Shown here: positions 8,185 to 19,723 of the stretch, in pieces
Layout: every line of letters begins with the position of its first letter
Numbering within the stretch: position 1 is the first letter of the stretch
DNA from: Brevibacterium renqingii
Lineage (GTDB): Bacteria; Actinomycetota; Actinomycetes; Actinomycetales; Brevibacteriaceae
Length of the DNA: 64,000 nt
Direction of reading: 5' to 3'
Assembly (NCBI RefSeq): GCF_017808105.1
Contig: NZ_JADBHF010000007.1
Location: forward strand, 62,001 to 126,000
Translations under genes and position numbers: made by a program
The notes under the pieces: generated by a model
The model's input: only the letters and a program-made list of their open reading frames with translations
What the model was told of the DNA's origin: nothing
Databases searched by the model: none

Positions 8185-9707
8185 TCCTGCTCCTTCTGTG
8201 ATCTCTTCGTTCTCTGTCGGTCTGTTATCGGCGTGCCTCGATCATCGAGGGCGGACTCCCCATCGGCGAGCAGCGCCTGGGCGGGCGGGTGTTCCTGGCC
8301 GGCGGGCACCCGCAGCCGTCCGGCGGCCGCCTCGGCGCGGGAGATGCAGGCCGGGATCCCGACCCCTTCGAAGGCCGAACCGGCCAGTTCGAGTCCTTCG
8401 ATGCCCGCAATCTGCGCATCGACCTCGCCGATGCGCGAGGCGTGGCCGGGCAGGTACTGCGGCAGGGCGGAGTTCCAGCGCTGGACCTCGGCGGCCAGAA
8501 TGCGTGCCGTCGGACGTGCAGTGATCGAGCGCCAGTCGGCGAAGGCGCGATCGGTGATCTCCTCGTCGGAGAGGCTCGGCCAGCCTTCGTGGTCGTCTCC
8601 GAAGCGTCCGATGCTCATCCGCACCAGAGCGGTCCCCGCCGGAATGTGCGCGGCCGTCCACGGCCATTTGTTCGACACGAACGTCGAGGCCTTGATGAAG
8701 GTGTCTTCGGTCGCGGGCACGAGGAACCCCGAACCCTGCAGCTCGACCCCGTCGAGGTCGATCAGCGCAGCGACCAAGGCCGTGGTGGCGTAGGGGACGT
8801 CCCCGAGCAGGGACGCCGCCGCGGGGGCCGCATCGGCGAGGAGCCCGGCGGTCACATGCGCCGGAGTCGCCAGCACGAGCCCGTCGGATTCGACGTCGAT
8901 CCCCTCACCGGTGACCGTCCAGGTCCGACCGCTGCGGCGGATCCGGGTGACGCCGGCGCCGAGGCGGATCGTCCCGCCGTTGGACTCGATCGCCTCGCAC
9001 AGGGCGGGGATGAGCCGGTTGATCCCGCCTTCGAAGCTCATGAACACCGGTTCGGCCGCCGCGCCTGATGACCCGGTCCCTGCTGCCGCGGTGCGGGCTC
9101 GGCGCGCGGCGAGGAGATCGGCTGCGAGGTCGAGCACGGAGGTGCCTTCGACAGCCGCAGGCAGGAGCGCGGGGACGGTCTCGGCCAGGGACAGGTCCCG
9201 GCACCTTCCCGCGTAGACCCCGCCGAGGAGCGGATCGACGAGCGAGTCGACGATGGCATCGCCGAGGCGGGCGGCCAGGAAGTCCCCGAGAGAGACATCG
9301 TCCCCGACGATCGGGGGCGTGATCCGTTCGGCGGCCAGCCGCTGTGCGGCGTCGACACCGATGAGCGGCTCCACCTCAGCGGCCGAAGCGGGAACGCCCA
9401 TGATCGTGGCCTTCGGAATCCGGTGCAGCTGTCCCCGATTGAGCACCTGCGAACTGTGCGCGGTCGAGGGGAACACCGTGTCGAGGCCGAGCTCGGCGGC
9501 CAGGCTGCGGGTCTCGGATCGCCGGTTGAGGCTCGCCTCGGCACCGGCGTCGACCCCGATGGGCACGGCGCCGTCGAGGGTGGTCTGCTTGAGGCAGCCG
9601 CCCGGGCGGCCTCGGGCCTCGAGCACTGTGACCCGGTGTTCGGCGGAGAGGCGGTAGGCGGCGACGAGGCCGGAGACGCCTCCCCCGACGACGGTGATCT
9701 CGCTCAT
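8181..9707 (-). CDS. hemY: Coproporphyrinogen III oxidase HemY (CgoX)
   Basis: 508 residues. The N-terminus MSEITVVGGGVSGLVAAYRL is the FAD dinucleotide-binding motif, followed by VLEARGRPGG, typical of the flavin amine-oxidase/HemY fold. In organisms that also have HemQ the enzyme oxidises coproporphyrinogen III to coproporphyrin III rather than acting on protoporphyrinogen. The start at 9707 is chosen because the flavin motif begins there; the frame is open further upstream inside hemE but that part is antisense-like noise. It begins 4 bases after hemE ends and overlaps hemQ by 4 bases. Confidence 0.93.
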   Translation of the reverse strand: MSEITVVGGGVSGLVAAYRLSAEHRVTVLEARGRPGGCLKQTTLDGAVPIGVDAGAEASLNRRSETRSLAAELGLDTVFPSTAHSSQVLNRGQLHRIPKATIMGVPASAAEVEPLIGVDAAQRLAAERITPPIVGDDVSLGDFLAARLGDAIVDSLVDPLLGGVYAGRCRDLSLAETVPALLPAAVEGTSVLDLAADLLAARRARTAAAGTGSSGAAAEPVFMSFEGGINRLIPALCEAIESNGGTIRLGAGVTRIRRSGRTWTVTGEGIDVESDGLVLATPAHVTAGLLADAAPAAASLLGDVPYATTALVAALIDLDGVELQGSGFLVPATEDTFIKASTFVSNKWPWTAAHIPAGTALVRMSIGRFGDDHEGWPSLSDEEITDRAFADWRSITARPTARILAAEVQRWNSALPQYLPGHASRIGEVDAQIAGIEGLELAGSAFEGVGIPACISRAEAAAGRLRVPAGQEHPPAQALLADGESALDDRGTPITDRQRTKRSQKEQE

Positions 9708-9711
9708 CGGA

Positions 9712-10755
9712 TCAGCTGCGGCCGAGGATCTCGGCCGAGACCCGGTGCACGAGGTCGACGATGCGACCGGGCACCTCGGGGTCGGTGTCGGGCAGCACTC
9801 CGTGGCCGAGGTTGAAAACGAAACCGCCCTCGTGTTCGAGCCCCTTGGCCACGATGGCCTCGATGCGCGGGGCCAGCGCCTCCCACGGGGCGAAGAGCAG
9901 CGCGGGATCGAGATTGCCCTGCAGAGCCTGTCCGGGCTGGATCCGGGTCGCGGCATCGGCGAGGTCGACTCGGAAGTCGACGCCGACGGCGGTCGAGCCC
10001 GCACGCGACATGGAGCCGAGCAGCTCACCGGTCTGCACGCCGAAGTGGATGCTGGGAACCTCGTGGCCGGCCAGGGCCGAGAACACCGCGGTGGAGTGTT
10101 CGAGGACATGGTCCTCGTAATCCTGACGCGAGAGGTAGCCGGCCCAGGAGTCGAAGAGCTGGAAGGCCTCGGCGCCGGCCCGCAGCTGCACATCGATGAA
10201 GGTCGTGGAGATGCGGGCGAGCTTGCCCAGCAGGGTGGAGAAGGCCTCGGGATCGGAGGCCATGAGAGACTTCGTCTTCTCATGGTTCTTGCTCGGACCG
10301 CCTTCGATGAGGTAGCTGGCCAGCGTGAAGGGGGCTCCGGCGAATCCGATGAGCGGCGTCGCCCCGTCGAGTTCGGCGGTGATCCGCTGAATCGATTCGG
10401 TGATATCGGGGATGTCGGCGGCATCGAGTTCGGGCAGTGCGTCGATGTCGGCGCGGCTGCGCACGGGTTCGGCGATGACGGGGCCGGTGCCGGGCACGAT
10501 CTCGACGTCGACCCCGGCGGCCTGGAGCGGGACGACGATATCGGAGAAGAAGATGGCGGCGTCGACGCCGTGGCGGCGGACGGGCTGGAGCGTGATCTCG
10601 GAGACGAGCTCGGGGTCGCGGCAGGCGTCGAGCATCGCAGTGCCCTCACGCAGCTTCCGGTACTCGGGCAGGGAGCGGCCGGCCTGCCGCATGAACCAGA
10701 CGGGAGTGTGCTCCACCGGTTCCGAACGCAGGGCGGTCAACAGGGGTGATGTCAT
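9712..10755 (-). CDS. hemE: Uroporphyrinogen decarboxylase HemE
   Basis: 347 residues, the normal size. It decarboxylates the four acetate side chains of uroporphyrinogen III to give coproporphyrinogen III. Signatures are the N-terminal TPVWFMRQAGRSLPEYR, DAAIFFSDIVVPLQAAG with a substrate-contacting Asp, FAGAPFTLASYLIEGG, and FNLGHGVLPDTDP near the C-terminus. The start at 10755 is chosen because the family N-terminus begins there and GGGAGG precedes it. It is the first gene of the hemE-hemY-hemQ operon, divergent from the DUF3000 gene. Confidence 0.96.
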   Translation of the reverse strand: MTSPLLTALRSEPVEHTPVWFMRQAGRSLPEYRKLREGTAMLDACRDPELVSEITLQPVRRHGVDAAIFFSDIVVPLQAAGVDVEIVPGTGPVIAEPVRSRADIDALPELDAADIPDITESIQRITAELDGATPLIGFAGAPFTLASYLIEGGPSKNHEKTKSLMASDPEAFSTLLGKLARISTTFIDVQLRAGAEAFQLFDSWAGYLSRQDYEDHVLEHSTAVFSALAGHEVPSIHFGVQTGELLGSMSRAGSTAVGVDFRVDLADAATRIQPGQALQGNLDPALLFAPWEALAPRIEAIVAKGLEHEGGFVFNLGHGVLPDTDPEVPGRIVDLVHRVSAEILGRS

Positions 10756-10911
10756 GGCCCCATCCTCCCATTCTTCGTCCGCCGATGCCCACCGGACTCC
10801 GGTTTCAAGACGCCGAGTCTTGCATGCTCGAGGGGCGACCCGCAGGCCGGACGTCCGCCGATTCTCCGGCCCCGTTCGGCGTGGATGATTCCACTGCCCG
10901 CAGTGCTGGCC

Positions 10912-10917
10912 TATCGT
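10912..10917 (+). promoter_or_regulatory. Possible -10 element for a leaderless DUF3000 transcript
   Basis: TATCGT ends 7 bases before the GTG at 10925, a spacing that would put the first transcribed base on the start codon. No Shine-Dalgarno is visible. No good -35 was found. Confidence 0.35.
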
Positions 10918-10924
10918 GGCCAGT

Positions 10925-11539
10925 GTGGTCAACACCTCACCTCTCAATCGCATTCCGGCGGAGTTCTCGGCCGTGACTTCGGTGCTGCGTGAAGCACGCA
11001 GCACGAACAATGTGTCGATCTCCGAGATTCCGGCGCCGGCCCGCCTCGCGCCCTACTCCTATGCGCTCGGTGCCGAGGTCAGTGCCGACGAGACCTTTCT
11101 GCGCGCCAGCGGAGAGACCATCGACGAATTGGCCACCGGACGCATCGTCGTCCTCTTCGACCCCAGCGCGCCCGAGGAATGGGAGGGCCGGTTCCGGGTG
11201 GTGTCCTATATTCGGGCCGAGCTCGAGCATGAACTCGGCAATGAGACGCTGCTCGGCCACGTTGCCTGGAGCTGGCTCGAAGACGCTCTCGATGCCAACG
11301 GCTGCGAAGTGCTCGCCGCCGGCGGGACGACGACCCGAGTGCTGTCCGAGAGCTTCGGCACATTGGCCGATCGCCCGGCCACGATAGACTTGGAGCTGCG
11401 GGCTTCGTGGACACCCGTGATTGACGAGCCGGATCTGATCGGCAATCACTTCGAGGCCTGGATCGATCTGCTCAGCACAGTCGCCGGACTGCCACCACTT
11501 CCTGAAGGAGTCACAGCCCTGCCCGGGCGCCGTCGATGA
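10925..11539 (+). CDS. DUF3000 domain-containing protein
   Basis: 204 residues from the GTG at 10925; a GTG at 10916 would add three residues. The motif-rich stretches APYSYALGAEV, GRIVVLFDPSAPEEWEGRFRVVSYIRAELE and HVAWSWLEDAL match the actinobacterial DUF3000 family, which has no known function. The gene always seems to sit beside rnd, and here the rnd start overlaps its stop by 4 bases, which points to a linked role or at least shared translation. The downstream GTG is preferred because a -10-like hexamer lies 7 bases before it and neither start has a ribosome site. Confidence 0.85.
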   Translation: MVNTSPLNRIPAEFSAVTSVLREARSTNNVSISEIPAPARLAPYSYALGAEVSADETFLRASGETIDELATGRIVVLFDPSAPEEWEGRFRVVSYIRAELEHELGNETLLGHVAWSWLEDALDANGCEVLAAGGTTTRVLSESFGTLADRPATIDLELRASWTPVIDEPDLIGNHFEAWIDLLSTVAGLPPLPEGVTALPGRRR

Positions 11540-12708
11540 CATCTGAACTACCGCTTCTGGACACACCCGCGAACGGCATACCCGAGGTCGTCGACACTGC
11601 TGAGGGCTTCTCCTCCTCGGTCACCTGCCTGGCAGCAGGCGCTGGACCGATCGCCGTCGACGCCGAACGCGCCTCGGGCATCAGATACGGCCAACGCGCC
11701 TTCCTCATCCAGCTGCGGCGGGAGGGGGCCGGCACGTTCCTCCTCGACTCCGAGACCCTCGGCGACCTCAGCGGCCTCAACCCCGCTCTCGGCCGCGACG
11801 AATGGGTCATCCATTCCGTCACCCAGGACCTGCCCTGCCTGCAGGAGAGGGGAATGCGTCCGGCGGCCCTCTTCGACACCGAACTCGCCGCCCGTCTGCT
11901 CGGCTGGGAGAAGTTCGGTCTGGCCGCGGTCGCCGAACGGACTCTGGGTGTGCGTCTGGCCAAGGAGCATTCGGCGGCGGACTGGTCCACGCGGCCCCTG
12001 CCGCAGGCCTGGCTCAACTATGCTGCCCTCGATGTCGAGGTGCTGCTGCCCATTCGCGACATCCTCTGCCAGCAGCTGCTCGAGGCCGGTCGCTGGGAGT
12101 TCGCCGAGCAGGAGTTCTCCCACCTCCTCGAATTCGAGCCCAAGCACTTCGACGAGCCCTGGCGACGCACCCACGGGCTGTCGAAGGTCAGGTCTCGCCG
12201 CGATATCGCCCGAGTCCGCGAACTCTGGCAGGCCCGCGACTCCATGGCCCGCGAGGCCGATATCGCGCCCAGCCGGCTTCTGCGCGATCGTGACCTCATC
12301 GCCCTCGCCCAGTCCGGCGTGAAATCCAGCGACGACATCATGGCTCAGTGGCGCAGGCTCTCACGCGCCGAGGCGGCCCGGCTGTTCCGCGCCTACCGCA
12401 AGGCCTCGCGCCTGACCGTCGACGAACTCCCGACCCGGCAGGAGAAGGGGCGTCAGCGGCGCAGCCCATTCAGCCACACGGATCTCAAGGAACGCGTCGC
12501 CGCGCTCAAAGCGGCGATGGGTGAGCTGTCGGAGAAGCTGTTGATCCCCCACGATGTGCTGCTCCAACCGGCCCTGGTCAAAACATTGGCTGCACAGCCG
12601 ACCGTCGATGTCGAGCACTTCCTCGCTGAGGCGGGCGCACGGCCCTGGCAGATCGAGCTGAGTGGTCCGACGCTGACGAAAGCACTGGACCGGCTGCCCC
12701 GCGCCTGA
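11536..12708 (+). CDS. rnd: Ribonuclease D family 3'-5' exonuclease with HRDC domain
   Basis: 390 residues. The DEDDy exonuclease domain fills the first ~200 residues: IAVDAERASGIRYGQ (first acidic pair), HSVTQDLPCL, and LNYAALDVEVLLPI, with the terminal Tyr-x3-Asp motif. HRDC-like helices follow around residues 215-290 (LWQARDSMAREADIAPSRLLRDRDLIALA). RNase D trims 3' ends of structured RNAs such as tRNA precursors. It overlaps the DUF3000 gene by 4 bases (ATGA) and converges with dxs. Confidence 0.9.
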   Translation: MTSELPLLDTPANGIPEVVDTAEGFSSSVTCLAAGAGPIAVDAERASGIRYGQRAFLIQLRREGAGTFLLDSETLGDLSGLNPALGRDEWVIHSVTQDLPCLQERGMRPAALFDTELAARLLGWEKFGLAAVAERTLGVRLAKEHSAADWSTRPLPQAWLNYAALDVEVLLPIRDILCQQLLEAGRWEFAEQEFSHLLEFEPKHFDEPWRRTHGLSKVRSRRDIARVRELWQARDSMAREADIAPSRLLRDRDLIALAQSGVKSSDDIMAQWRRLSRAEAARLFRAYRKASRLTVDELPTRQEKGRQRRSPFSHTDLKERVAALKAAMGELSEKLLIPHDVLLQPALVKTLAAQPTVDVEHFLAEAGARPWQIELSGPTLTKALDRLPRA

Positions 12709-12809
12709 GACGGTCGAGTTCTCCGTCCGGGCGCGATGGCTCCGGGCCCCAGCACCTGGCCTGCTCGCGCCTGAGGCGGACTGCCGCTCTGCCCGATCCC
12801 GGCCCGTGC

Positions 12810-14750
12810 TCACACGGCTCGGCGGGTGCCTTCCTCGGCTCGGCGGGCCACCTCAGCGGGCAGGGCCCGGACGATTCGTGACACGATCGTGTCGACATCG
12901 AGGCCGACGTGTTCGAGGATCTCCTCACGCGAGCCCTGCGGGAGGAACTCGTCGGGGGCCCCGAGTTCGAGGACTCCGATCCGCGAATCGGCCTCGCGCA
13001 GGTCCGATCGGATCTGCGAACCGACACCGCCGATCTTCACCCCGTCCTCGAGCACGGCCACGAGACTGTGCCCGGCGGCCAGAGCGATGACGCTCTCGGG
13101 CACGGGCAGCACCCATCTGGGATCGACGATCGTGGCCGAGATCCCCTGTCCGGCCAGCTGCTCGGCCACCGCTTCGGCCCGCACCGCGAAGGGGCCGACC
13201 GAGACGATGAGCACATCCTCGGCAGAACCGGCAGGCACCTCGCGGAGGACATCGACTCCGTCATCGAGCCGCCGCAGCGCCGGGATGTCGGAGCCGACGC
13301 TGCCGCGCGGGAACCTCAGCACCGTGGGCCCGTCCGTGACAGCCGCCGCTTCGCGCAGCTCCTCGGTCAGGCGGGCTGCGTCGCGGGGCGCGGCGAGACG
13401 GAGACCGGGCACGATGCGCAGCATCGCGATATCCCAGATGCCGTGATGGCTGGCCCCGTCCGGGCCGGTGACGCCCGCCCGGTCGAGGACGAAGGTGACG
13501 CCCTGCCGGTGCAGCGCCACGTCCATGAGCATCTGGTCGAAGGCCCGGTTGAGAAAGGTCGAGTAGATGCACACGATCGGGTGGAGACCGCCATAGGACA
13601 GTCCCGCCGCCGAGGCGACCGCGTGCTGTTCGGCGATGCCGACGTCGAAGACACGCTGGGGGAACTGCTTCGCGAACTCCGCGAGTCCGACCGGCAGGAG
13701 CATGGCCGCCGTGACCGCGACGATGTCGGAGCGCTCTGCGGCGAGTTCGCACACCTCCGCGCCGAACACCGAGGTCCATGAGGTCGATTTCGACGGAGTC
13801 GACCTCCCGGTCACGGGGTCGATGACGCCGACGGAGTGGAACTGATCGGCGTCGTCGTTGACCGCCGGGTCGAAGCCGTGGCCCTTCTGCGTGATCATGT
13901 GGACGATGATGGGGCCGCCCTCGAACTGCTTCGCCAGCTGCAGGGCCTTTTCGACCGAAGACAGATCGTGGCCGTCGACGGGGCCGAGGTATTTGATACC
14001 GAGCTCGTCGAACATCCCCGTCTGGGCGGCGCTGACCATGTCCTTGAGGCCGCGTTTGACTCCGTGGATGGCACTGTAGGCTGCGCGCCCGGGCGCTCCG
14101 GACTGGCGCAGGGTCTCCTTGCCCCAGGACAGGAGCCTCTCATAGCCGGACATGGTGCGCAGCTCGTCGAGGTGGGCGGCGAAACCGCCGACGGTCGGAG
14201 CGTAGGACCGTCCGTTGTCGTTGACGATGATGACGAGTCTGCGAGGCGGGGCCGAGGTGTCCGCGGCGATCGTGTTGAGCGCCTCCCAGGCCATGCCGCC
14301 TGTCAGTGCTCCGTCGCCGATGACGGCCACGACGTGCCGGTCGGTCTCGCCCGTGAGCTGGCGGGCTTTGGCGATGCCGTCGGCCCATGACAGGGAGGCG
14401 GAGGCGTGCGAGTTCTCGAGGACGTCGTGTTCGCTCTCGGCGCGGCTCGGGTAGCCGGAGAGCCCTTCGCGCTGCCGCAGGGTGGAGAACTGCTCGGATC
14501 GGCCGGTGAGCAGCTTGTGCACGTATGTCTGGTGGCCGACATCGAAGATGATCGTGTCCCGCGGGGAGTCGAACACCCGGTGGAGGCCCATGGTGAGCTC
14601 GACGACGCCGAGGTTGGGCCCGAGGTGTCCGCCGGTTCCGGCCACGCTCGTGATGAGGTGATCCCGGATCTCCTTGGCCAGGACCTCGCACTCCTCATCG
14701 TCGAGCCGACGCAGATCGGCCGGTGAGCCGAGCGATTCGAGAAATGTCAT
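12810..14750 (-). CDS. dxs: 1-Deoxy-D-xylulose-5-phosphate synthase
   Basis: 646 residues, standard for DXS. It condenses pyruvate and glyceraldehyde-3-phosphate with thiamine diphosphate, the entry to the MEP isoprenoid pathway. Seen in the sequence are the N-terminal block HLGPNLGVVELTMGLHRVFD, the thiamine-binding GDGALTGGMAWEALN...NDN, a His-rich GHQTYVHKLLTGR, and the transketolase-like centre VFDVGIAEQHAVASAAGLSYGG. It is transcribed alone with about 350 non-coding bases upstream. Prenyl products would also feed the bactoprenol needed by the murG and ftsW products encoded at 60-63 kb. Confidence 0.96.
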   Translation of the reverse strand: MTFLESLGSPADLRRLDDEECEVLAKEIRDHLITSVAGTGGHLGPNLGVVELTMGLHRVFDSPRDTIIFDVGHQTYVHKLLTGRSEQFSTLRQREGLSGYPSRAESEHDVLENSHASASLSWADGIAKARQLTGETDRHVVAVIGDGALTGGMAWEALNTIAADTSAPPRRLVIIVNDNGRSYAPTVGGFAAHLDELRTMSGYERLLSWGKETLRQSGAPGRAAYSAIHGVKRGLKDMVSAAQTGMFDELGIKYLGPVDGHDLSSVEKALQLAKQFEGGPIIVHMITQKGHGFDPAVNDDADQFHSVGVIDPVTGRSTPSKSTSWTSVFGAEVCELAAERSDIVAVTAAMLLPVGLAEFAKQFPQRVFDVGIAEQHAVASAAGLSYGGLHPIVCIYSTFLNRAFDQMLMDVALHRQGVTFVLDRAGVTGPDGASHHGIWDIAMLRIVPGLRLAAPRDAARLTEELREAAAVTDGPTVLRFPRGSVGSDIPALRRLDDGVDVLREVPAGSAEDVLIVSVGPFAVRAEAVAEQLAGQGISATIVDPRWVLPVPESVIALAAGHSLVAVLEDGVKIGGVGSQIRSDLREADSRIGVLELGAPDEFLPQGSREEILEHVGLDVDTIVSRIVRALPAEVARRAEEGTRRAV

Positions 14751-14962
14751 TCGGCCTCACTTCTGACGGCTTCGCTGACGGACAGATTCCATTCGCCCCA
14801 TCCTATCGCCCACCGCGGAATGTGACTCATCCCATCTTGCGCCGTTGCTCTCCTTCAGCTGCCGACGCATCCGACACCCTTAGCTTCACATCGCCCCGGT
14901 GCAACGCGGTGTCTTATCGCTGACGGTCACGGATGCCGCAGTACCTGTACGGCTCGTCGCCA

Positions 14963-15022
14963 GCGGTGAGGGATGCTCCGCGCACAGGCACTGCGGTGAA
15001 GGATGCTCCCCGCACAGGCACT
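14963..15022. repeat. 30-bp tandem direct repeat, two copies
   Basis: Units at 14963-14992 and 14993-15022 differ at only two positions and share the core GGATGCTCC(C/G)CGCACAGGCA. They directly precede the acnA terminator hairpin, on its downstream side in the direction of acnA transcription. Function is unknown; a local duplication is the simplest explanation. Confidence 0.75.
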
Positions 15023-15031
15023 CAGGCACGA

Positions 15032-15065
15032 CGAAGGCCGGCGGGTTCTCACCCACCGGCCTTCG
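15032..15065 (-). terminator. Terminator of acnA
   Basis: A 15-bp stem (arms 15032-15046 and 15051-15065) with one mismatched pair and a TCTC loop lies 38 bases after the acnA stop codon. It is a clear intrinsic-type hairpin. Confidence 0.8.
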
Positions 15066-15103
15066 CTCAGCTCCGAGTCACTGACTCAGCGCGACATCTG
15101 CGA

Positions 15104-17788
<2,685 letters not shown>

Positions 17789-17866
17789 CGTGATTCTCCT
17801 GTTTCATCCGACACTCATCCAAGAAACCGGGCGAGCCCTTGCACCGCGCACCGATTTACGCGACAC

Positions 17867-17895
17867 ATATGTTTCCAAAAGTATCTTGACGTCAA
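17867..17895 (-). promoter_or_regulatory. Tentative acnA promoter
   Basis: On the minus strand TTGACG (plus 17890-17895) is followed after 17 bases by ACATAT (plus 17867-17872). The -35 is good and the -10 weak. The -35 lies inside the 18-bp palindrome, which would fit repression by steric block. Confidence 0.35.
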
Positions 17896-17899
17896 GATA
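17882..17899. promoter_or_regulatory. Perfect 18-bp palindrome, candidate operator of acnA
   Basis: TATCTTGACGTCAAGATA is fully symmetric and stands in an AT-rich patch of a GC-rich intergenic region. Each half has the look of a MarR- or TetR-type half site. In Streptomyces the MarR protein TamR is reported to act on aconitase, and in Corynebacterium the TetR protein AcnR does; which type acts here is not known. A divergent small membrane-protein gene starts at 18081. Confidence 0.6.
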
Positions 17900-18080
17900 A
17901 ATTCTATCGCATCCGAGTAGCTTTGACCACCGTGGCACACCGGCGGCCGAAACCGGTCGCTCGGGTTTTCCTCTGCCGCGAATCCGGTCATCACCAGGGA
18001 CGCCGTCGCCCACCGCGGCCTACTGTGAGAACCGCATCGACACCACCGTCGGGCACGCCCAGCGCCACCGAGGAGATCTC

Positions 18081-18272
18081 ATGGACCCGTTCGCGCTCGG
18101 TGCCGGATTCGGATTCGGCGCCCTGCTCGTCGGCATCATCTTCGCCGTCATCTGCAATACGCTGGCCAGGGAGAAGGACCGCTCGGCCGGCTGGTGGGCA
18201 CTGTGGGGATTCCTCACGACCTTCATCGCCCTCATCGTCCTCGTCCTCCTCCCCCGCAAGACCGCGGCCTGA
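18081..18272 (+). CDS. Small two-helix membrane protein
   Basis: 63 residues, not recognised. Two hydrophobic stretches (about residues 8-28 and 38-58) flank a charged loop AREKDRSAGWW, giving a helical hairpin typical of small actinobacterial membrane proteins. GAGGAG lies a few bases before the ATG, which supports translation. It is divergent from acnA across a region with the 18-bp palindrome and converges on the TRAM methyltransferase gene. No role can be assigned. Confidence 0.65.
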   Translation: MDPFALGAGFGFGALLVGIIFAVICNTLAREKDRSAGWWALWGFLTTFIALIVLVLLPRKTAA

Positions 18273-18361
18273 CCGCTGCCCAGTCTCCGCTGAGGACCAC
18301 GGTCGATCCCCGCAGGTCCCTCCGGGTCCCCCGCCGAGGCGGCCCCGAGCGGCCCTGTCCG

Positions 18362-19717
18362 TCACCGTCGCAGAATGGTGACCGTCTCCAGGTGCGCGGT
18401 GAGCGGGAAGAGATCGAAGCCGGTGAGGCTCTCGATCGCGAAGCCGCCGTCCGTCAGCTGCGCCAAGTCCCTCGCCAGCGTCGCAGGATCGCAGGACACG
18501 TAGATGAGCGTGCGGGCCGCGGATGCGACGAGCGCCGAGGTGACAGCCTTGCCTGCTCCCGCTCGCGGCGGGTCGAGGATGATGACATCGGATTCGGGCA
18601 GGCGCGCCCGGTCGACGCTGCGCGCAAGGAAGCGGGCGTCGAGGTCCGCCGCATTGGCACGCGCATGGGCGATAGCCGTCTCGACTCCCTCGATGCCGAA
18701 CAGAGGTGCGCCGACGGCTCGGGCCGCCCCGATGCCGAGCAGCCCCACCCCGCAGTAGAGGTCGCCGATCGAGTCGACGCTATCGGGAAGGGCGCCGATC
18801 ACTTCGCCGCTGAGCAGCTCGGCCGCGCGACGGTGGACCTGCCAGAATCCGTCGGCGGCGACGGTGAAGTCACGTCCGTCGACCCTCTCTGTCAGGGTGG
18901 AGCCGCCGCGGTGGACGCGGAGGTCGGCGCCGCGCTCTCGCGGGCGGGAGCGCGGCTTTCCGCGGGCACCGCGGCTCCGAGTGCCGGACCGACCACTGTC
19001 GTGCCCCCTGCCGCTTCCAGCAGTCTCCGTGAGTAAGAAGAAGGACGCGGGCAGCCACTCCTCGAGCTCGTCGATCACCTGCGGCGAGGCCGGACCGCGG
19101 ACGATCAGAGCCCCCTGGTCGTCGGCCCAGGCGAACTCGAGTCGGCGCACTCCCGGCAGACGCAGTCCCGTCAGGTCGAGAGCATTGAGCGGGCCGGCCG
19201 CCAGCGGAGGGCTCGTCACAGCAATGACATCATGCGAACGGGGTGCGAGCATTCCCGCTCGTCCCTCGGCGTCCACGGCCAGCTGCACGCGGGTGCGCCA
19301 ATCGGTTCCGTCCGTCTCTCCCGGCGCCGGCCGGACCTCGACGTGCCGGTCGATGTGCCCGATGCGGCTCAGCTGATCGGCCAGAACCTCTGATTTGAGC
19401 TTGCGCGAGTGGGCGAGGTCGACGTGGGCGAACTCCATGCCGCCGAATCCGGCCGTCGATGGATCCGCCCCTCCGGGAACGTAGGCGAGGCGACGATCGG
19501 CCACTCGGTGCTGCGAGGCTTCGAGCACCTCGACGACCTCGGCGCGGAGGAATCTCGCAGCCGACGCGGCCTCGGTGATCACCCTCACACGTTCGCCGGG
19601 CAGGGCTCCGGAGACGAAGACGACCTGCCCGTCGTGGCGGGCGATGCTCGTGCCGCCTGCGGCCGGTGATTCGATGTCGAGAGTCAGCTCCTGGGCGGGG
19701 ACCATCGTGTCACTCAT
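18362..19717 (-). CDS. TRAM-domain class I SAM-dependent RNA methyltransferase (TrmA/RlmD type)
   Basis: 451 residues. An N-terminal TRAM RNA-binding domain (about residues 1-65, with GTSIARHDGQVVFVSGALPGERV) is followed by the m5U methyltransferase core. The SAM motif is DLYCGVGLLGIGAARA near residue 320, then DPPRAGAGKAV and the catalytic Cys in YVSCDPATLARD. Members methylate C5 of uridine in tRNA or 23S rRNA; which one is not decidable here. A basic, low-complexity insertion sits around residues 240-265. It starts 6 bases after the APC permease stop, so the two are likely co-transcribed, as for the M. tuberculosis pair recalled as Rv2689c/Rv2690c. Confidence 0.88.
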   Translation of the reverse strand: MSDTMVPAQELTLDIESPAAGGTSIARHDGQVVFVSGALPGERVRVITEAASAARFLRAEVVEVLEASQHRVADRRLAYVPGGADPSTAGFGGMEFAHVDLAHSRKLKSEVLADQLSRIGHIDRHVEVRPAPGETDGTDWRTRVQLAVDAEGRAGMLAPRSHDVIAVTSPPLAAGPLNALDLTGLRLPGVRRLEFAWADDQGALIVRGPASPQVIDELEEWLPASFFLLTETAGSGRGHDSGRSGTRSRGARGKPRSRPRERGADLRVHRGGSTLTERVDGRDFTVAADGFWQVHRRAAELLSGEVIGALPDSVDSIGDLYCGVGLLGIGAARAVGAPLFGIEGVETAIAHARANAADLDARFLARSVDRARLPESDVIILDPPRAGAGKAVTSALVASAARTLIYVSCDPATLARDLAQLTDGGFAIESLTGFDLFPLTAHLETVTILRR

Positions 19718-19723
19718 GGATGT

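Larger units (their letters stand above)
14751..15103. other. Intergenic region between acnA end and dxs start
   Basis: No gene is supported in these ~350 bases. The part next to dxs should carry its promoter, but no convincing -35/-10 pair was found. The other end holds a 30-bp tandem repeat and the acnA terminator hairpin, listed separately. Confidence 0.6.

Noticed and set aside
8181..10649. A 822-residue HemY with a long N-terminal extension
   Set aside because: The extension is Ser/Pro/Arg noise inside hemE; the FAD motif starts at the ATG at 9707.
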